From Prochlorococcus sp. AG-363-N16 (GTDB lineage Bacteria; Cyanobacteriota; Cyanobacteriia; PCC-6307; Cyanobiaceae), in the NCBI GenBank assembly GCA_003280135.1, contig QCFW01000003.1, forward strand, positions 62,001 to 126,000: a stretch of DNA of 64,000 bases, given 5' to 3'. A model generated the notes under the pieces. It made no database searches and had not been told where the DNA came from. It saw nothing but the letters and a program-made list of their open reading frames with translations. Below, in pieces: positions 32,582 to 44,408 of the stretch (within the stretch, counting starts at the first letter, position 1; each line of letters begins with the position of its first letter). The position numbers and the translations under genes were made by a program.

Positions 32582-33208
32582 TTATTTCTTTATTTTAAAT
32601 TGATTTAAATAAGGCAAATTACTTTTAACTATATTAATTTCTTGATTTGCTTTAGTAAGAGTTGAGGTAGCATCCCAGTGACCAGATAAAAGCATTTGAG
32701 AAGCACCCTGATTAATTATTATTGGCCATGAATTTTGATGAGAAATAAGTATCTCTTTATTTAGATCAAGTTCACATCTGAATTGGTGAGAACTATTAAT
32801 TAGTTGTTCTAACTCAATTAAATTTTTTTCAATCATCTTTACACATGGAATTCCTAGACTTAAGCAGTTGCCATAAAAAATCTCTGCAAAGCTGAGGCCA
32901 ACTATTGCTCTAATGCCCCATCTCATAAGTGCTTGAGGGGCATGTTCTCGACTTGATCCACAACCAAAGTTTCTGTTAACCACAAGGATAGAAGCTTCTG
33001 AATTCTTTTTGATATCAAAAGGATGTAAGCCATTTTTTTCCTCTCTGTCATCAGCAAAAACTTGATTACCTAAACTTTCAAAATTGACACATTTTAGGTA
33101 TCTTGCTGGGATAATTCTGTCTGTATCTATATCGTCTCCTTTTAGCAAGATACAATTTCCTTCAACATTGTTTATCTTTCCTTTTGGGAACTCTTTGAAT
33201 TTCTGCAT
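32582..33208 (-). CDS. leuD: 3-isopropylmalate dehydratase small subunit
   Basis: DDIDTDRIIPARYLK, NFGCGSSREHAP. Confidence 0.96.
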   Translation of the reverse strand: MQKFKEFPKGKINNVEGNCILLKGDDIDTDRIIPARYLKCVNFESLGNQVFADDREEKNGLHPFDIKKNSEASILVVNRNFGCGSSREHAPQALMRWGIRAIVGLSFAEIFYGNCLSLGIPCVKMIEKNLIELEQLINSSHQFRCELDLNKEILISHQNSWPIIINQGASQMLLSGHWDATSTLTKANQEINIVKSNLPYLNQFKIKK

Positions 33209-33215
33209 GATTAAA

Positions 33216-34628
33216 TTATTGAATTGCTTTTAACTTTCTTACATCTGTAACATGTCCAGTTACAGCTGCGGCAGCAACCATTGCAGGGCTCATCAATAAT
33301 GTTCTTCCTTTAGCGGAACCTTGCCTTCCTTTAAAATTTCTATTGCTTGAACTTGCACTAATTTGTGTTCCTTCCAGTCTGTCAGGATTCATTGCAAGAC
33401 ACATTGAACATCCAGGCTCTCTCCATTCAAAGCCAGCATTAATAAAAATATTATCTAACCCTTCTCTTTTCGCTTCTTTTGAAACTTTTTCAGAGCCTGG
33501 AACTACAAAGGCTTTTATTCCTTTACAAACTTTTCTATCTTTTGCAATTTCCGCAGCTGCTTTGAGATCACTAAGTCGACCATTTGTGCAACTACCTATA
33601 AAGCAAACATCTACTGGTACTCCTTCAATAGATTGTCCAGGCTGGAGATTCATATATGCATAAGCTTCATCATAAATTTGATGGTCATTTATTTCTAAGG
33701 GGTTTTTTTCTGGGATACATTCATCAATTCCAACACTCTGGCCAGGTGTAATGCCCCAAGTAACGGTTGGAGAAATTGCGGAAGCTTCTAATTCAACTTC
33801 ATCGTCATATGTTGCATCTCTATTACTAGCCAATGATTCCCACCACTTTACGGCACGCTCCCAGGTCTCTCCTTTGGGTGAATATGTCTTGCCTTTTAAA
33901 TAATTAAAGGTTTTTGAGTCTGGATTAACATAGCCACACCTTGCGCCACCTTCTATAGCCATATTGCATATCGTCATTCTTTCTTCCATGGATAATTTGG
34001 AAATAGCAGGTCCTGCGAATTCATATGCATAGCCAACTCCGCCTTTTACCCCAAGCTTTTGGATTACATGCAGAATCAGGTCTTTTGCAAATACTCCATT
34101 GCTTAGCTCGCCATTTAGCCAGATGCGGCGAACTTTAAGTTTGTCAAGAGATAAAGTTTGACTAGCAAGTACATCTCTCACTTGGCTGGTTCCAATGCCA
34201 AAGGCAATTGCCCCGAAAGCACCATGAGTAGAGGTATGAGAGTCCCCACAGACGACTGTCATGCCAGGTTGGCTCAATCCTATTTCAGGAGCTATTACGT
34301 GAACGATTCCTTGATTACCAGAACCTATGTTAAAAAGTTTTATTTGATGTTGCTTACAATTTTTTTCTAATGTGTAAAGCATTTCTTCAGCTAATGGATC
34401 TGAGAAAGGCCTGTTTTGATTATGGGTTGGGACAATGTGGTCTACTGTGGCAAAAGTCCTTTCAGGGCATAGGACTGAAAGGTTTTTTTCTTGAAGTGCT
34501 GAAAAAGCTTGAGGACTAGTAACTTCATGAACTAAATGCAAACCTATAAAAAGTTGAGTTGAACCACCTTTAAGATCTTTGACCTTATGAAGGTCCCAAA
34601 CTTTGTCGAAGAGAGTACCAGAGCTCAC
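33216..34628 (-). CDS. leuC: 3-isopropylmalate dehydratase large subunit
   Basis: [26 protein letters not shown], aconitase-type Cys ligands. Confidence 0.97.
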   Translation of the reverse strand: MSSGTLFDKVWDLHKVKDLKGGSTQLFIGLHLVHEVTSPQAFSALQEKNLSVLCPERTFATVDHIVPTHNQNRPFSDPLAEEMLYTLEKNCKQHQIKLFNIGSGNQGIVHVIAPEIGLSQPGMTVVCGDSHTSTHGAFGAIAFGIGTSQVRDVLASQTLSLDKLKVRRIWLNGELSNGVFAKDLILHVIQKLGVKGGVGYAYEFAGPAISKLSMEERMTICNMAIEGGARCGYVNPDSKTFNYLKGKTYSPKGETWERAVKWWESLASNRDATYDDEVELEASAISPTVTWGITPGQSVGIDECIPEKNPLEINDHQIYDEAYAYMNLQPGQSIEGVPVDVCFIGSCTNGRLSDLKAAAEIAKDRKVCKGIKAFVVPGSEKVSKEAKREGLDNIFINAGFEWREPGCSMCLAMNPDRLEGTQISASSSNRNFKGRQGSAKGRTLLMSPAMVAAAAVTGHVTDVRKLKAIQ

Positions 34629-34654
34629 TTTTAATTTCCTTAAATAGCTAGGCC

Positions 34655-35923
34655 TTAAGTTTGATTAATAAGAATTATACGCAGCTCGTTGAGAGCTCTC
34701 GCAACACTTAATTCTTGTATTTCAATTCTTTTCCTGTGAGAACCAAAGTTGATTGGGATTGTTTTGATAAAATTTGGCCCCGAAATTCCAATTTGTACAA
34801 AGCCAACAGGCTTGTCTTTTGTACCTCCTAAAGGCCCTGCTATTCCACTTATAGCAATGCTCCAGTCAGATGATAATTGTTTTTTTACTCCTTCTGCCAT
34901 TGCTTTTACTACTTCACTAGAAACAGCACCATGCTTTTCAATTAAATTCTTTTGGACATTGAGAACGTTTTCTTTTGTCAAGTTACTATATGCAATTATT
35001 CCACCTAAGAAGATTGAAGAAACTCCTGGAATTGAAGTTAAAGTAGCTCCGAGGCTTCCACCTGTACAAGACTCAGCTGTTGACAGAGTCTCTTTCCTGT
35101 CAACCAAAAGACTGACTATTTTTTTGGCCAAGCTTTCCTCGTTATATCCAAAAAAATAATTTCCTACTCTTTTCATTATTTCTTTTTCTATTGGATCAAG
35201 AAGGTCTTGTGCTGATGAGTTATCTTTGGCTTTAGCAGTTATACGTAATTTCACCAGACTTGATGAGGCATAAGGTGCAACTGTTGGATTTTTATTGGTT
35301 AATAAATCTTTTACTTTCTCAGATAAAAGTGATTCACTAACTCCACTGAAATTAAGTGTTCTACTCTTGAAAATTCCTTCATTATAAACATTTTCTTTAA
35401 GCCAATTTTTTACAGATTCTTTCCACATTTGCTTCATTTCCATAGGAACTCCTGGTAATGTGATTATCTTGAAATTTGGAATAGGCTCCCATATCATTCC
35501 TGGAGCAGTGCCACAAGGATTGCTAATTATTTTTGCTGAATATGGGAACAAAGCTTGTTTATAATTACATTCAGGAATAGGGTTTGAAGAGTATTTAAAC
35601 TTACTTTTAATTTCGATTAATGCTTCTTTAGATTGTAGAAGTGGTTCTTGAAATGTAAGTGCAATAGCCTCCTTAGTTAAATCATCAGAAGTTGGACCTA
35701 ATCCACCAGTTATTATTAGAATATTGCACCTTTTCGAAGATTCTTTAACAATTAATTGAATTTTTTCTAAATTATCACCAACAACAGATTGGCGAAAATG
35801 CGGTAATCCAATAGAAGCTAATTCCTTCGATATCCATTGAGCATTTCCATTTTTAATATTCCCCAATAATAACTCTGTACCTATGCAGAGAATTTCTACT
35901 AAATTATGATTTTGTCTTGACAA
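34655..35923 (-). CDS. cinA: competence/damage-inducible CinA-like protein (MoCF plus nicotinamide-nucleotide amidase domains)
   Basis: [61 protein letters not shown]. Confidence 0.94.
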   Translation of the reverse strand: MSRQNHNLVEILCIGTELLLGNIKNGNAQWISKELASIGLPHFRQSVVGDNLEKIQLIVKESSKRCNILIITGGLGPTSDDLTKEAIALTFQEPLLQSKEALIEIKSKFKYSSNPIPECNYKQALFPYSAKIISNPCGTAPGMIWEPIPNFKIITLPGVPMEMKQMWKESVKNWLKENVYNEGIFKSRTLNFSGVSESLLSEKVKDLLTNKNPTVAPYASSSLVKLRITAKAKDNSSAQDLLDPIEKEIMKRVGNYFFGYNEESLAKKIVSLLVDRKETLSTAESCTGGSLGATLTSIPGVSSIFLGGIIAYSNLTKENVLNVQKNLIEKHGAVSSEVVKAMAEGVKKQLSSDWSIAISGIAGPLGGTKDKPVGFVQIGISGPNFIKTIPINFGSHRKRIEIQELSVARALNELRIILINQT

Positions 35924-35924
35924 T

Positions 35925-37178
35925 TTAATTCAATTTATAGAGTGGAAAAGATTTGCATAAGTTTAGAACTTTTTCTTTGCATTTTTTCTTTTTAGAGTCA
36001 TCTTTTGGGTTTAGTAATCTATCAGCAATTATTTCTGCTACTTGATGAAAAGCTGCTGTATCAAATCCTCGAGTTGTCAATGCAGCTGTTCCTAGTCTTA
36101 TTCCACTGGTTACAAAAGGGGATTCTGGATCGAATGGGACAGTGTTTTTGTTTGCAGTAATATTTACCTCACTAAGAAGTGAATCTGCTTCTTTGCCTGT
36201 CATTTGAATACTTCTTAAATCAAGAAGAACAATATGATTATCGGTTCCTTTGCTGACTATTTCAATTCCTCTTTCTTGAAGTCTTTTGGATAAGGCTTTA
36301 GCGTTTTCTATTATTTTTTTGCAATAAAATGAGAATTCAGGTTGAAGTGCTTCATGAAAAGCAACAGCTTTTGCAGCAATTACATGCTCTAAAGGTCCTC
36401 CTTGAGTTCCAGGAAAGACCGATTTATCAATTTTTTTACCTAATTCTGGATTATTGGAAAGAATTAATCCGCCTCTAGGCCCGCGAAGGGTTTTATGCGT
36501 AGTTGTTGTTACTACATCACAGTGAGAGATTGGATTTGGGTGAATCTTGCTTGCAACCAGACCTGCTATATGAGCGATATCAGCCATTAAGTATGCTCCG
36601 ATTTCGTCTGCTATTGAGCGAAATGCAGAAAAATCAATAATTCTTGGATAAGCCGAAAAACCGCAAATAATTAATTTTGGCTTATGTTGCAAAGCAATTT
36701 GACGGATATTTTCCATATTTAAAACGTTGGTTTTTTCATCAACTCCGTAATGAATTGCTTTAAACCATTTGCCACTTACGTTTACAGGTGAACCATGAGT
36801 TAAATGTCCACCATGGGAAAGATCCATTCCAAGAATTGAATCACCTGGTTCAAGGAGAGCTAGAAAAACAGCAAAATTAGCTTGAGCTCCACTATGAGGT
36901 TGAACATTTGCCCATTCAGAATTAAAAAGTTTTTTTGCTCTTTCTATTGCAAGTGTTTCGATAGCATCAATATGCTCACAACCTCCGTAATATCTTTTTT
37001 TTGGAAGACCTTCTGCATATTTATTGGTTAAAACCGATCCTTGAGCTTCCATAACAGCTTGTGATGCAAAGTTTTCACTTGCTATCAGCTCTAAATGTGT
37101 TTCTTGTCTATTGAGCTCTTGATTAATTAAATGAGCAATATCTTTGTCAGTCTTTTCAATGGATGCATTAATTGACAT
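35925..37178 (-). CDS. glyA: serine hydroxymethyltransferase
   Basis: [24 protein letters not shown]. Confidence 0.98.
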   Translation of the reverse strand: MSINASIEKTDKDIAHLINQELNRQETHLELIASENFASQAVMEAQGSVLTNKYAEGLPKKRYYGGCEHIDAIETLAIERAKKLFNSEWANVQPHSGAQANFAVFLALLEPGDSILGMDLSHGGHLTHGSPVNVSGKWFKAIHYGVDEKTNVLNMENIRQIALQHKPKLIICGFSAYPRIIDFSAFRSIADEIGAYLMADIAHIAGLVASKIHPNPISHCDVVTTTTHKTLRGPRGGLILSNNPELGKKIDKSVFPGTQGGPLEHVIAAKAVAFHEALQPEFSFYCKKIIENAKALSKRLQERGIEIVSKGTDNHIVLLDLRSIQMTGKEADSLLSEVNITANKNTVPFDPESPFVTSGIRLGTAALTTRGFDTAAFHQVAEIIADRLLNPKDDSKKKKCKEKVLNLCKSFPLYKLN

Positions 37179-37300
37179 TAATCTAGAATCCCTGGGTGAA
37201 CTTCTGATTTGGGGATCGTAGTCAAAGTAATTGAAAGATGAGAAAAAACTTTCTCTTATTTCCCTTTTTAAGTTCTGATCTCAGCAAATTTGGTTTAAAC

Positions 37301-37373
37301 GCGCCTGGAGAGATTCGAACTCCCGACCCTCTGATCCGTAGTCAGATGCTCTAATCCGCTGAGCTACAGGCGC
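37301..37373 (-). tRNA. tRNA-Arg (anticodon ACG)
   Basis: GCGCCTGTAGCTCAGCGGATTAGAGCATCTGACTACGGATCAGAGGGTCGGGAGTTCGAATCTCTCCAGGCGC. Confidence 0.95.
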
Positions 37374-37461
37374 AATAAAGATTTAATAAGAGCTTATTTA
37401 GGGCCCCTAAGTCAACTATATTTCTTTTGGGGGTAAGAATTAAACAAAATCAGAATTTCTT

Positions 37462-37722
37462 ATGCCAATTCGGTGGTATGGAACAGGAGACAAAACAGAT
37501 CCTGTGTATTTACATTTCTCTCGAATAGTAAATTTTACTATTCACTTTATGGCGTTTGCTGCTGTGAACAGTGGTCTTTGGCTAGTAGAAAAAATTAAAC
37601 ACCAATGGCCAGAACTTCATTATTTTACTGGATTCTGGTTGGCCATGCTTTTATTTCATTTGATCTTTGTGATAAGCAAAAAACCTACGTCAGACAACGA
37701 AGCTCTTGCGAAAGAGAAATAG
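37462..37722 (+). CDS. small 2-TM conserved cyanobacterial hypothetical protein
   Basis: 86 aa, two hydrophobic segments. Confidence 0.65.
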   Translation: MPIRWYGTGDKTDPVYLHFSRIVNFTIHFMAFAAVNSGLWLVEKIKHQWPELHYFTGFWLAMLLFHLIFVISKKPTSDNEALAKEK

Positions 37723-37744
37723 AGATCTTGATATATTTTCTATG

Positions 37745-38032
37745 AACATGACAAACGAGCAGCTTCAGGAGCTTCAGAGAGCTATCTCAGATCAAATATA
37801 TATTCGTGTTGAAAAGTGGAATCTTTATTTAGGGGATGCAGGCCTTTCAGAAGCTTTGTCTGTGGAATGTGTTGCTAATTTAGAGCAAGGTTCCAAATTG
37901 GCAGCCAGGAAATCTTTGGAAAATGTTTTTGTTCGCTTGGGTGGTGGCGATTTCAAAGCACCATTAAGTAAATTGGTTTCTTCTGGACAAATTTTTGCTC
38001 TTGAAGAGATTTTGGAGCACTACTGCATATAA
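37745..38032 (+). CDS. DUF3181-like small protein
   Basis: NEQLQELQRAISDQIYIRVEKWNLYLGDAGL. Start moved to an internal Met (MTNEQL), shortening overlap with the preceding gene. Confidence 0.65.
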   Translation, partial: NMTNEQLQELQRAISDQIYIRVEKWNLYLGDAGLSEALSVECVANLEQGSKLAARKSLENVFVRLGGGDFKAPLSKLVSSGQIFALEEILEHYCI

Positions 38033-38056
38033 GGTTGACTTAATTACTTTTTTATT

Positions 38057-38317
38057 GTGTTGTTAATCGAGATTTCCAATGCTAGGGAAGTTGTTCGCAA
38101 ACGAGTTGGAAGACTAGGTGAACGACTTATAGGCAAAATTGTTGATGCTGATTCACAAGTAGAAAAAGCATTAATTCAAGAAATGGAAACAGCATTTCAG
38201 GAGTTTGGAATAGAAGCTAGAATTCTTTCAGTTCAAGGACCTAGTCTTGAAGGTTCAACCATTTTGCAGCTTCCATTAAATGTAAAAGAAGTCAGAGACG
38301 TTAAACTTCAGAATTGA
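38057..38317 (+). CDS. small conserved cyanobacterial hypothetical protein
   Basis: 86 aa ORF co-directional with the two preceding small genes. Confidence 0.6.
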   Translation: MLLIEISNAREVVRKRVGRLGERLIGKIVDADSQVEKALIQEMETAFQEFGIEARILSVQGPSLEGSTILQLPLNVKEVRDVKLQN

Positions 38318-39905
38318 TAGCTTTATTAGGAGATATTAATTCCTGAATTTCTTTGATTTTAAGTATTTTAGCTGTAAGGAAAAATGTTATGAAAAGTGTT
38401 GCTGAAGAGAAGATTATTTTGATAATTTGCAAAGTAAAATTACTTGGAAAATTAATAATCAAGTTTAATAAATAGCCTATTGTTCCAGATGTTAAACCAC
38501 ATATAATAAGTTTAATAAAATCTAGTGACAATTTTTTAATAGGGATTTGATAACCTAACTTATAGTTTAATTTGAATAATAATGCAGTGCATGTAAATAT
38601 ATTTACTCCAACAGTAGCTAAAATCAAACCTTTAGTGCCTAGATTTATTGGACTTTGGATTCCCCAGGCGAAGTTTCCTCCTACAAATAACCAGTCTAAT
38701 ATAACATTTAAAATTATCCCTATTGTAGCTAAATTAAAAGGAGTCAAACCATCACCATATGAATAGAAAACTCTCACAAGAAGATCTCTGCAAAGATAAA
38801 AAGGCATTCCTATTCCATACACAATAAGAAGGCCACTAACTACTTTGATTGCTTGATTATCAAATTCTCCCCTTCCATATATCAAGCTAACTATTGATGT
38901 TCCAAGTACAATAAATATTGTAGAAAGCATTATCATGCTACTTAGACAAACTATTAGAGAATTTTTGATTAACTTTACTAATCTATTATTGTCATTTGAA
39001 CTGATAGTCTTAGCAAATATAGGGATCATTGGCACTAATAATGAGCTGGATATTATGCCTAAAGGTGCTTGAACAAGGAAATTTGCATAACCTAGAGCTG
39101 CAGCTGCTCCAGTAATGCTAGAGGCAAAGAATAAGTCAGTAATGACGTTAAGCTGAAGCATGCTTGAAGAGAGAGATGCAGGCGCAAATATCTTCCATAC
39201 TTCTCTAAATCCTGAGTCATTTAAATCAAATTTAAACTTGAAGAGTTTTCTTTTTATTAGTGAAGGTATTTGAATAATAAACTGTAGTAAAGCACCTATT
39301 AATGTAGCTTTTGCAAGAATTATTCCTCCATTAATTGCAAGCATAGAAGAATCTATAGAAGAATTCTTAATTTCCATAAATATTAATACACCTAATATAA
39401 TTGAAATGCTAGAAATTATTGGTGAAATTGATGTTATAAAGAATATATTTCTAGAATTGAGTGATCCAAAGCTTATACCAATTAAGCCTGATAATAAAAT
39501 GATAGGTGACATTATTTGTAGTTGAATCACAGCAATATTATGTACATTTTCACTTAAACCAGGAGCAATGATACTTATAATAGGAGCAGAGAAAATAAAA
39601 ATAAAAATACTAATTACAAGCAAAAGTAAACTGACAGATGTATATATAGAGTGAATCACTTTTAACCCTTCTTTTTTATCTCTTTTACTAAGAACTGCAG
39701 TTACTGAATTATGGAGTGGACCATTAATTCCTCCAATAAGAATAAGAAAAAATCCAGGTATTACATAAGCATAATTGTAGGCATCATATGCTGAGCTGAT
39801 TCCAAAGGCGCTAGCAATTAGAAGTTCACGACTCATCCCTCCAAGCTTGCTTATAAAAGTTCCAAAGCTAATTATTAATGCCGATTTTCGAAGTGATTTC
39901 TTCAT
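38301..39905 (-). CDS. murJ: lipid II flippase MurJ/MviN
   Basis: Multi-TM MOP fold, SKLGGMSRELLIASAFG, APLGIISSSLLVPMIPIF. Confidence 0.92.
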   Translation of the reverse strand: MKKSLRKSALIISFGTFISKLGGMSRELLIASAFGISSAYDAYNYAYVIPGFFLILIGGINGPLHNSVTAVLSKRDKKEGLKVIHSIYTSVSLLLLVISIFIFIFSAPIISIIAPGLSENVHNIAVIQLQIMSPIILLSGLIGISFGSLNSRNIFFITSISPIISSISIILGVLIFMEIKNSSIDSSMLAINGGIILAKATLIGALLQFIIQIPSLIKRKLFKFKFDLNDSGFREVWKIFAPASLSSSMLQLNVITDLFFASSITGAAAALGYANFLVQAPLGIISSSLLVPMIPIFAKTISSNDNNRLVKLIKNSLIVCLSSMIMLSTIFIVLGTSIVSLIYGRGEFDNQAIKVVSGLLIVYGIGMPFYLCRDLLVRVFYSYGDGLTPFNLATIGIILNVILDWLFVGGNFAWGIQSPINLGTKGLILATVGVNIFTCTALLFKLNYKLGYQIPIKKLSLDFIKLIICGLTSGTIGYLLNLIINFPSNFTLQIIKIIFSSATLFITFFLTAKILKIKEIQELISPNKAINSEV

Positions 39906-39981
39906 TCTTTAATTTTTTGGAGAATTAATTAATCAGCGTGTTATTCATTACTTGAATTTATTGCATGATTAGGAATTTTTC

Positions 39982-40737
39982 ATGATTGGAATGACTCTCC
40001 TGACTTTTCCTCCTCTTGTAGAAGGGACTTTAATTAAGAGGTATAAACGTTTTTTGGCGGACATTCAGCTTGACAATGGCAAAATCGTTACAGCGCATTG
40101 TGCTAATACTGGTCCCATGACTGGTGTCCTCACCTTAGGTGGAAGAGTGAGACTTAGATATGTCGATTCACCATCTAGGAAACTTAAGTGGTCTTGGGAG
40201 CAAGCTCAGGTTGAGAATAGTCAGGGACAATCATGCTGGGTAGGAGTTAATACTTCATTGCCAAATAAAATAGTTAAAATTGCAATTGAAAAAGGTTTAC
40301 TAAATAAGGAATTAGGTCCCATTAAAGACATTAAAAAAGAAGTAAAATATGGTAGTGAAGGTAGAAGTAGAATTGATTTGTATGTGTATCCTGGTGAAGC
40401 AAATCTTGATCAAAGAAATATTTTTGTGGAAATAAAAAATACAACTTGGACCGAATGGGAAACAGCTCTTTTCCCAGATACTGTTACGAAAAGAGGACAG
40501 AAACATCTAAAGGAAATGATAGGTGTCTTGTCCGATTCAAGAGCTGTTCTTATTCCTTGCATTAGTAGACAAGACGCAACTTCTTTTGCTCCAGGGGATT
40601 CTGCTGATCGTCAATATGGAGAACTTTTTCGAATTGCATTGAGCAAAGGAGTTGAGGTGGTCCCATGCTCATTTGGTTTTTTTGCGGATAAAATTACTTG
40701 GCAAGGTATCAGACCTTTTCGCGAAAATCAGAATTAA
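39982..40737 (+). CDS. sfsA: sugar fermentation stimulation protein homolog SfsA
   Basis: VEGTLIKRYKRFLADIQL, HCANTGPM, FPDTVTKRGQKHLKE. Confidence 0.94.
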   Translation: MIGMTLLTFPPLVEGTLIKRYKRFLADIQLDNGKIVTAHCANTGPMTGVLTLGGRVRLRYVDSPSRKLKWSWEQAQVENSQGQSCWVGVNTSLPNKIVKIAIEKGLLNKELGPIKDIKKEVKYGSEGRSRIDLYVYPGEANLDQRNIFVEIKNTTWTEWETALFPDTVTKRGQKHLKEMIGVLSDSRAVLIPCISRQDATSFAPGDSADRQYGELFRIALSKGVEVVPCSFGFFADKITWQGIRPFRENQN

Positions 40738-40822
40738 TATGGGCTTTAACTAGAAATTAGGACCTTTTTAGAAGTTAAATCTCAGTATTTCTAGTAATTA
40801 TTTTAAACGAATAATTAAAATC

Positions 40823-40836
40823 GTATAAATGATTAC
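40823..40836 (+). promoter_or_regulatory. NtcA-binding box upstream of amt
   Basis: GTA-TAAATGAT-TAC, exact GTAN8TAC, 82 nt upstream of the amt start. Confidence 0.7.
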
Positions 40837-40917
40837 CAGACTGTTTTGCAATATTGACCATATTTGTATATGTACTATCTGAATTCATTGAATTCCGTTT
40901 TTGCAGTTCTGTAATTT

Positions 40918-42351
40918 ATGACCGCTGCTTTGCAAACCCCTCGAGGTCGTCGTCAAACTAAGCGACTCCAAGAGGCAAGCCTTATTGAAGGTCCAATGCT
41001 TCTTTTGAAGAGTATCAAAGGATTTAATTCTCAACGCTCTTTAATATGGCTTGCTTGCGTTCCTATTGCCTTACTTGGCTTAGGACTTTTCAACCTTTCA
41101 GCCCATGCTGAAGATTTTGCATTAACAACACAAGCTCTTGCTGACAACCTGTGGATTATGGTTGCTGCAGTTCTTGTCATTTTTATGAATGCTGGCTTCG
41201 CAATGGTTGAGGCTGGTATGTGCAGGCAAAAAAATGCAGTTAATATTCTTGCCAAAAACTTAATAGTCTTTACTCTTGCAGTCTCAGCTTATTGGTTGAT
41301 TGGATATAAGCTGATGTATACAGCCGATTGGATTATTCCTGGAGTAGTTAAATTTGGCGGACCATTTTTTGATCCAACTCCAACTGATTCTTCCGCTTTA
41401 GTTCCGAGTATTGATTTTCTTTTTCAAGCTGCCTTCGCTGGAACTGCTGCAACAATTGTTTCAGGTGTTGTTGCTGAGAGAATTAAATTTGGAGAATTTG
41501 TAGTTTTCTCAATTGTTTTAACTGCAATCATTTATCCAATTGCTGGATCTTGGCAATGGAATGGTGATGGTTGGTTAGCTAATCTTGGCTTTTATGATTT
41601 TGCTGGATCTACTTTGGTTCACTCTGTAGGTGCTTGGGCAGGTTTAGTTGGAGCTCTTGCATTAGGACCAAGAATTGGCAAATTTTCTGGTGGTAAAGCA
41701 CAAGCTTTGCCTGGCCATAATATGGCTATTGCCACTTTAGGAGCATTGATTCTTTGGATTGGTTGGTATGGATTTAATGGGGGTTCAGTTCTTGCCTTTA
41801 ATGAGGCTGTCCCTTATGTAGCTGTAACAACAACTTTAGGAGCTGCTGGAGGCGGTATAGCTGCCACTCTTCTTAGTCAGTTGAATACAGGTAAACCAGA
41901 TCTGACAATGACCATCAATGGCATCTTGGCAGGACTAGTTAGTGTCACAGCTGGAGCTGATGGCTTTAGTTTGTGGGCTGCTTGGGTTGTAGGTGCTATT
42001 GGAGGATTACTTGTTGTTTGGTCTGTAGCATTGGTGGATAGTCTTCAGATTGATGACCCTGTAGGAGCAGTGTCAGTCCACGGCACATGCGGAGTATGGG
42101 GAACTCTTGCAGTTGGAATTCTGTATCAAGGGAAAGGATTTTTAGCTGGTGGATCTGTTTCTCAGTTATTTACACAAGCGCTAGGATGCTTTAGTTACGC
42201 TGCTTTCACAATCATTACTTGTGCAATCGCTTGGTCAGTTATTGGAGGCCTTTTTGGAGGTATTCGTGTAACTGAAGAAGAAGAGATACAAGGTCTTGAT
42301 ATTGGTGAGCATGGTATGGAAGCTTATCCTGACTTTGCATCAGCTAAATAA
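40918..42351 (+). CDS. amt: ammonium transporter
   Basis: Amt/Rh fold: NAGFAMVEAGMCRQKNAVNIL, DFAGSTLVHSVGAWAGL, DDPVGAVSVHGTCGVWG. Confidence 0.97.
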   Translation: MTAALQTPRGRRQTKRLQEASLIEGPMLLLKSIKGFNSQRSLIWLACVPIALLGLGLFNLSAHAEDFALTTQALADNLWIMVAAVLVIFMNAGFAMVEAGMCRQKNAVNILAKNLIVFTLAVSAYWLIGYKLMYTADWIIPGVVKFGGPFFDPTPTDSSALVPSIDFLFQAAFAGTAATIVSGVVAERIKFGEFVVFSIVLTAIIYPIAGSWQWNGDGWLANLGFYDFAGSTLVHSVGAWAGLVGALALGPRIGKFSGGKAQALPGHNMAIATLGALILWIGWYGFNGGSVLAFNEAVPYVAVTTTLGAAGGGIAATLLSQLNTGKPDLTMTINGILAGLVSVTAGADGFSLWAAWVVGAIGGLLVVWSVALVDSLQIDDPVGAVSVHGTCGVWGTLAVGILYQGKGFLAGGSVSQLFTQALGCFSYAAFTIITCAIAWSVIGGLFGGIRVTEEEEIQGLDIGEHGMEAYPDFASAK

Positions 42352-42380
42352 TAATAATTCAATTATTGAAGTAGATTTTT

Positions 42381-42412
42381 AAAAAGCCTGGCTTTTTAGC
42401 CAGGCTTTTTTG
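42381..42412 (+). terminator. amt terminator
   Basis: AAAAAGCCTGGC-TTTTTA-GCCAGGCTTTTTT. Confidence 0.9.
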
Positions 42413-42459
42413 TGCTTTTTGAAATTACCTAATAGAGTCTTGTTGTAAAAAAGAGATTA

Positions 42460-43680
42460 ATGGTTATGGATACTCAAGCTTTTAAGAGATCGCTTCACCA
42501 TTCTGACAGATATAACAGAAGAGGTTTTGAGTCACCAACTAAACGAGCTCAAGCTTTGGAAAAAGCTTATCAAAGTAATTTGATTGCATCTATTCGTGAT
42601 AATGGATATTTATTAGAACATGGAAACTTAAGAGTAAGACTTGCCGAAGCCTTTGGCTTTTGTTGGGGAGTTGAAAGAGCTGTTGCAATGGCTTATGAGA
42701 CTAGAAGGCATTATCCAAAAGAAAATATCTGGATAACTAATGAAATTATTCATAACCCTTCAGTAAATGATCATTTGAGAAATATGAATGTTCGATTTAT
42801 ATCTGCTGAAAAAGGAATTAAGGACTTTTCTTTAATTAATGAAGGTGATGTTGTTATTTTGCCTGCTTTTGGGGCAACTGTTCAGGAGATGAAACTTCTA
42901 CATGAAAGGGGTTGCCATATCATTGACACTACTTGCCCTTGGGTCTCAAAGGTGTGGCACACAGTGGAGAAGCATAAAAAACATGAATTTACATCAATTA
43001 TTCATGGGAAGGTCAAACATGAGGAAACTCTTGCTACAAGCTCTTTTGCTGGTACATATTTAGTTGTCTTAGATCTTGAAGAAGCTCAGTATGTTGCTGA
43101 TTATATTTTAGGCAGAGGTAATAGGGATGAATTTTTAAAGAGGTTCTCAAGAGCATTTTCTCAGGGTTTTGATCCAGATAAGGATTTAAAAAGATTAGGA
43201 GTAGCTAATCAAACAACTATGTTGAAAAGCGAGACAGAAGAAATAGGCAGATTGTTTGAAAAAACTATGCTTCATAGATATGGACCAGCTGAATTAAATG
43301 AACACTTTTTAGCATTTAATACAATCTGTGATGCAACTGAAGAAAGGCAAGATGCTATGTTCTCACTAGTGGATGAACCTTTAGATATCTTGGTTGTGAT
43401 TGGTGGTTTTAATTCGTCAAATACTACCCACCTTCAGGAAATTGCTATTAGTAAAGGAATTAGATCATTTCATATAGATACTCCTGAGAGAATTGGTGAT
43501 GAAACTAATACCATCACTCATAAACCTCTTGGCGATGATTTAATTACTGAGAGTGATTTTTTGCCTTCAGGCAAGGTTAATGTGGGTATAACTTCAGGAG
43601 CATCTACTCCTGACAGAGTAGTAGAAGATGTTATTCAGAAACTGATTAAGTTAAGCAAAAGTAAGGTTCTTGTTAATTGA
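42460..43680 (+). CDS. ispH: 4-hydroxy-3-methylbut-2-enyl diphosphate reductase
   Basis: [19 protein letters not shown], cyanobacterial-type IspH. Confidence 0.95.
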   Translation: MVMDTQAFKRSLHHSDRYNRRGFESPTKRAQALEKAYQSNLIASIRDNGYLLEHGNLRVRLAEAFGFCWGVERAVAMAYETRRHYPKENIWITNEIIHNPSVNDHLRNMNVRFISAEKGIKDFSLINEGDVVILPAFGATVQEMKLLHERGCHIIDTTCPWVSKVWHTVEKHKKHEFTSIIHGKVKHEETLATSSFAGTYLVVLDLEEAQYVADYILGRGNRDEFLKRFSRAFSQGFDPDKDLKRLGVANQTTMLKSETEEIGRLFEKTMLHRYGPAELNEHFLAFNTICDATEERQDAMFSLVDEPLDILVVIGGFNSSNTTHLQEIAISKGIRSFHIDTPERIGDETNTITHKPLGDDLITESDFLPSGKVNVGITSGASTPDRVVEDVIQKLIKLSKSKVLVN

Positions 43681-43835
43681 AGTATTTGTGCCTTTGAGTT
43701 TGATTTTAATTCTTGTAATAATCAAAATTTTTATATATTAGTATTAGATTTAAGATGCCAGATAATTTTTTCACTACCAATTTGAGCTTGTAAGCAACTA
43801 ATATAGATAATTAATGCTTAGACAAGATTTCTGAT

Positions 43836-44378
43836 ATGACTTCCCAAGAATCACCATCATCGAAAAATAATCAACCACAAAAAGTAGAGGTGGTTGTAGC
43901 AAATCCATCCTCATCAAGTGAAGTGGATATTTTAGGTGAGCTCGCAATTTTTGTTTTGAGAGTTTCATTTAGCATATTTATGATTCACCATGGTTTGGAG
44001 AAACTTCAAGATCCAGAAGGGTTTGCGGAATTTGTAGTTGGTAAATATTTCAGTTTCCTACCAGGCGACCCCGTTATTTGGACATTCGCAGCAGGAGTAA
44101 CTCAAATTTTATGTCCTATCGGGCTAGCTTTAGGAGTGTTTGCAAGAATTTCTGCTTTGGGACTTTTCTCGACAATGGTATTTGCGATTTATTTTCATTT
44201 TTTAGATACTGGATTTGAAGGTTTTCCTTTCGCAGTTGTGGAAGCCCATAATTATGCCTTCGAATTATCTTCTATATATGCTGCAATATCTTTATATTTC
44301 GTATGTGCTGGACCAGGAAGATTATCTGCATTTAGGAAATCTAATAAAGTTACTTATTATCCAAAAGGAAAAGATTAG
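43836..44378 (+). CDS. DoxX family membrane protein
   Basis: LRVSFSIFMIHHGLEKL, four TM segments. Confidence 0.8.
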   Translation: MTSQESPSSKNNQPQKVEVVVANPSSSSEVDILGELAIFVLRVSFSIFMIHHGLEKLQDPEGFAEFVVGKYFSFLPGDPVIWTFAAGVTQILCPIGLALGVFARISALGLFSTMVFAIYFHFLDTGFEGFPFAVVEAHNYAFELSSIYAAISLYFVCAGPGRLSAFRKSNKVTYYPKGKD

Positions 44379-44408
44379 ATTAATCCCATATAATCTATAG
44401 CATTAAGA

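Noticed and set aside
33343-33663. 106 aa plus-strand ORF
   Set aside because: Antisense shadow of leuC
34749-35159. 136 aa plus-strand ORF
   Set aside because: Antisense shadow of cinA
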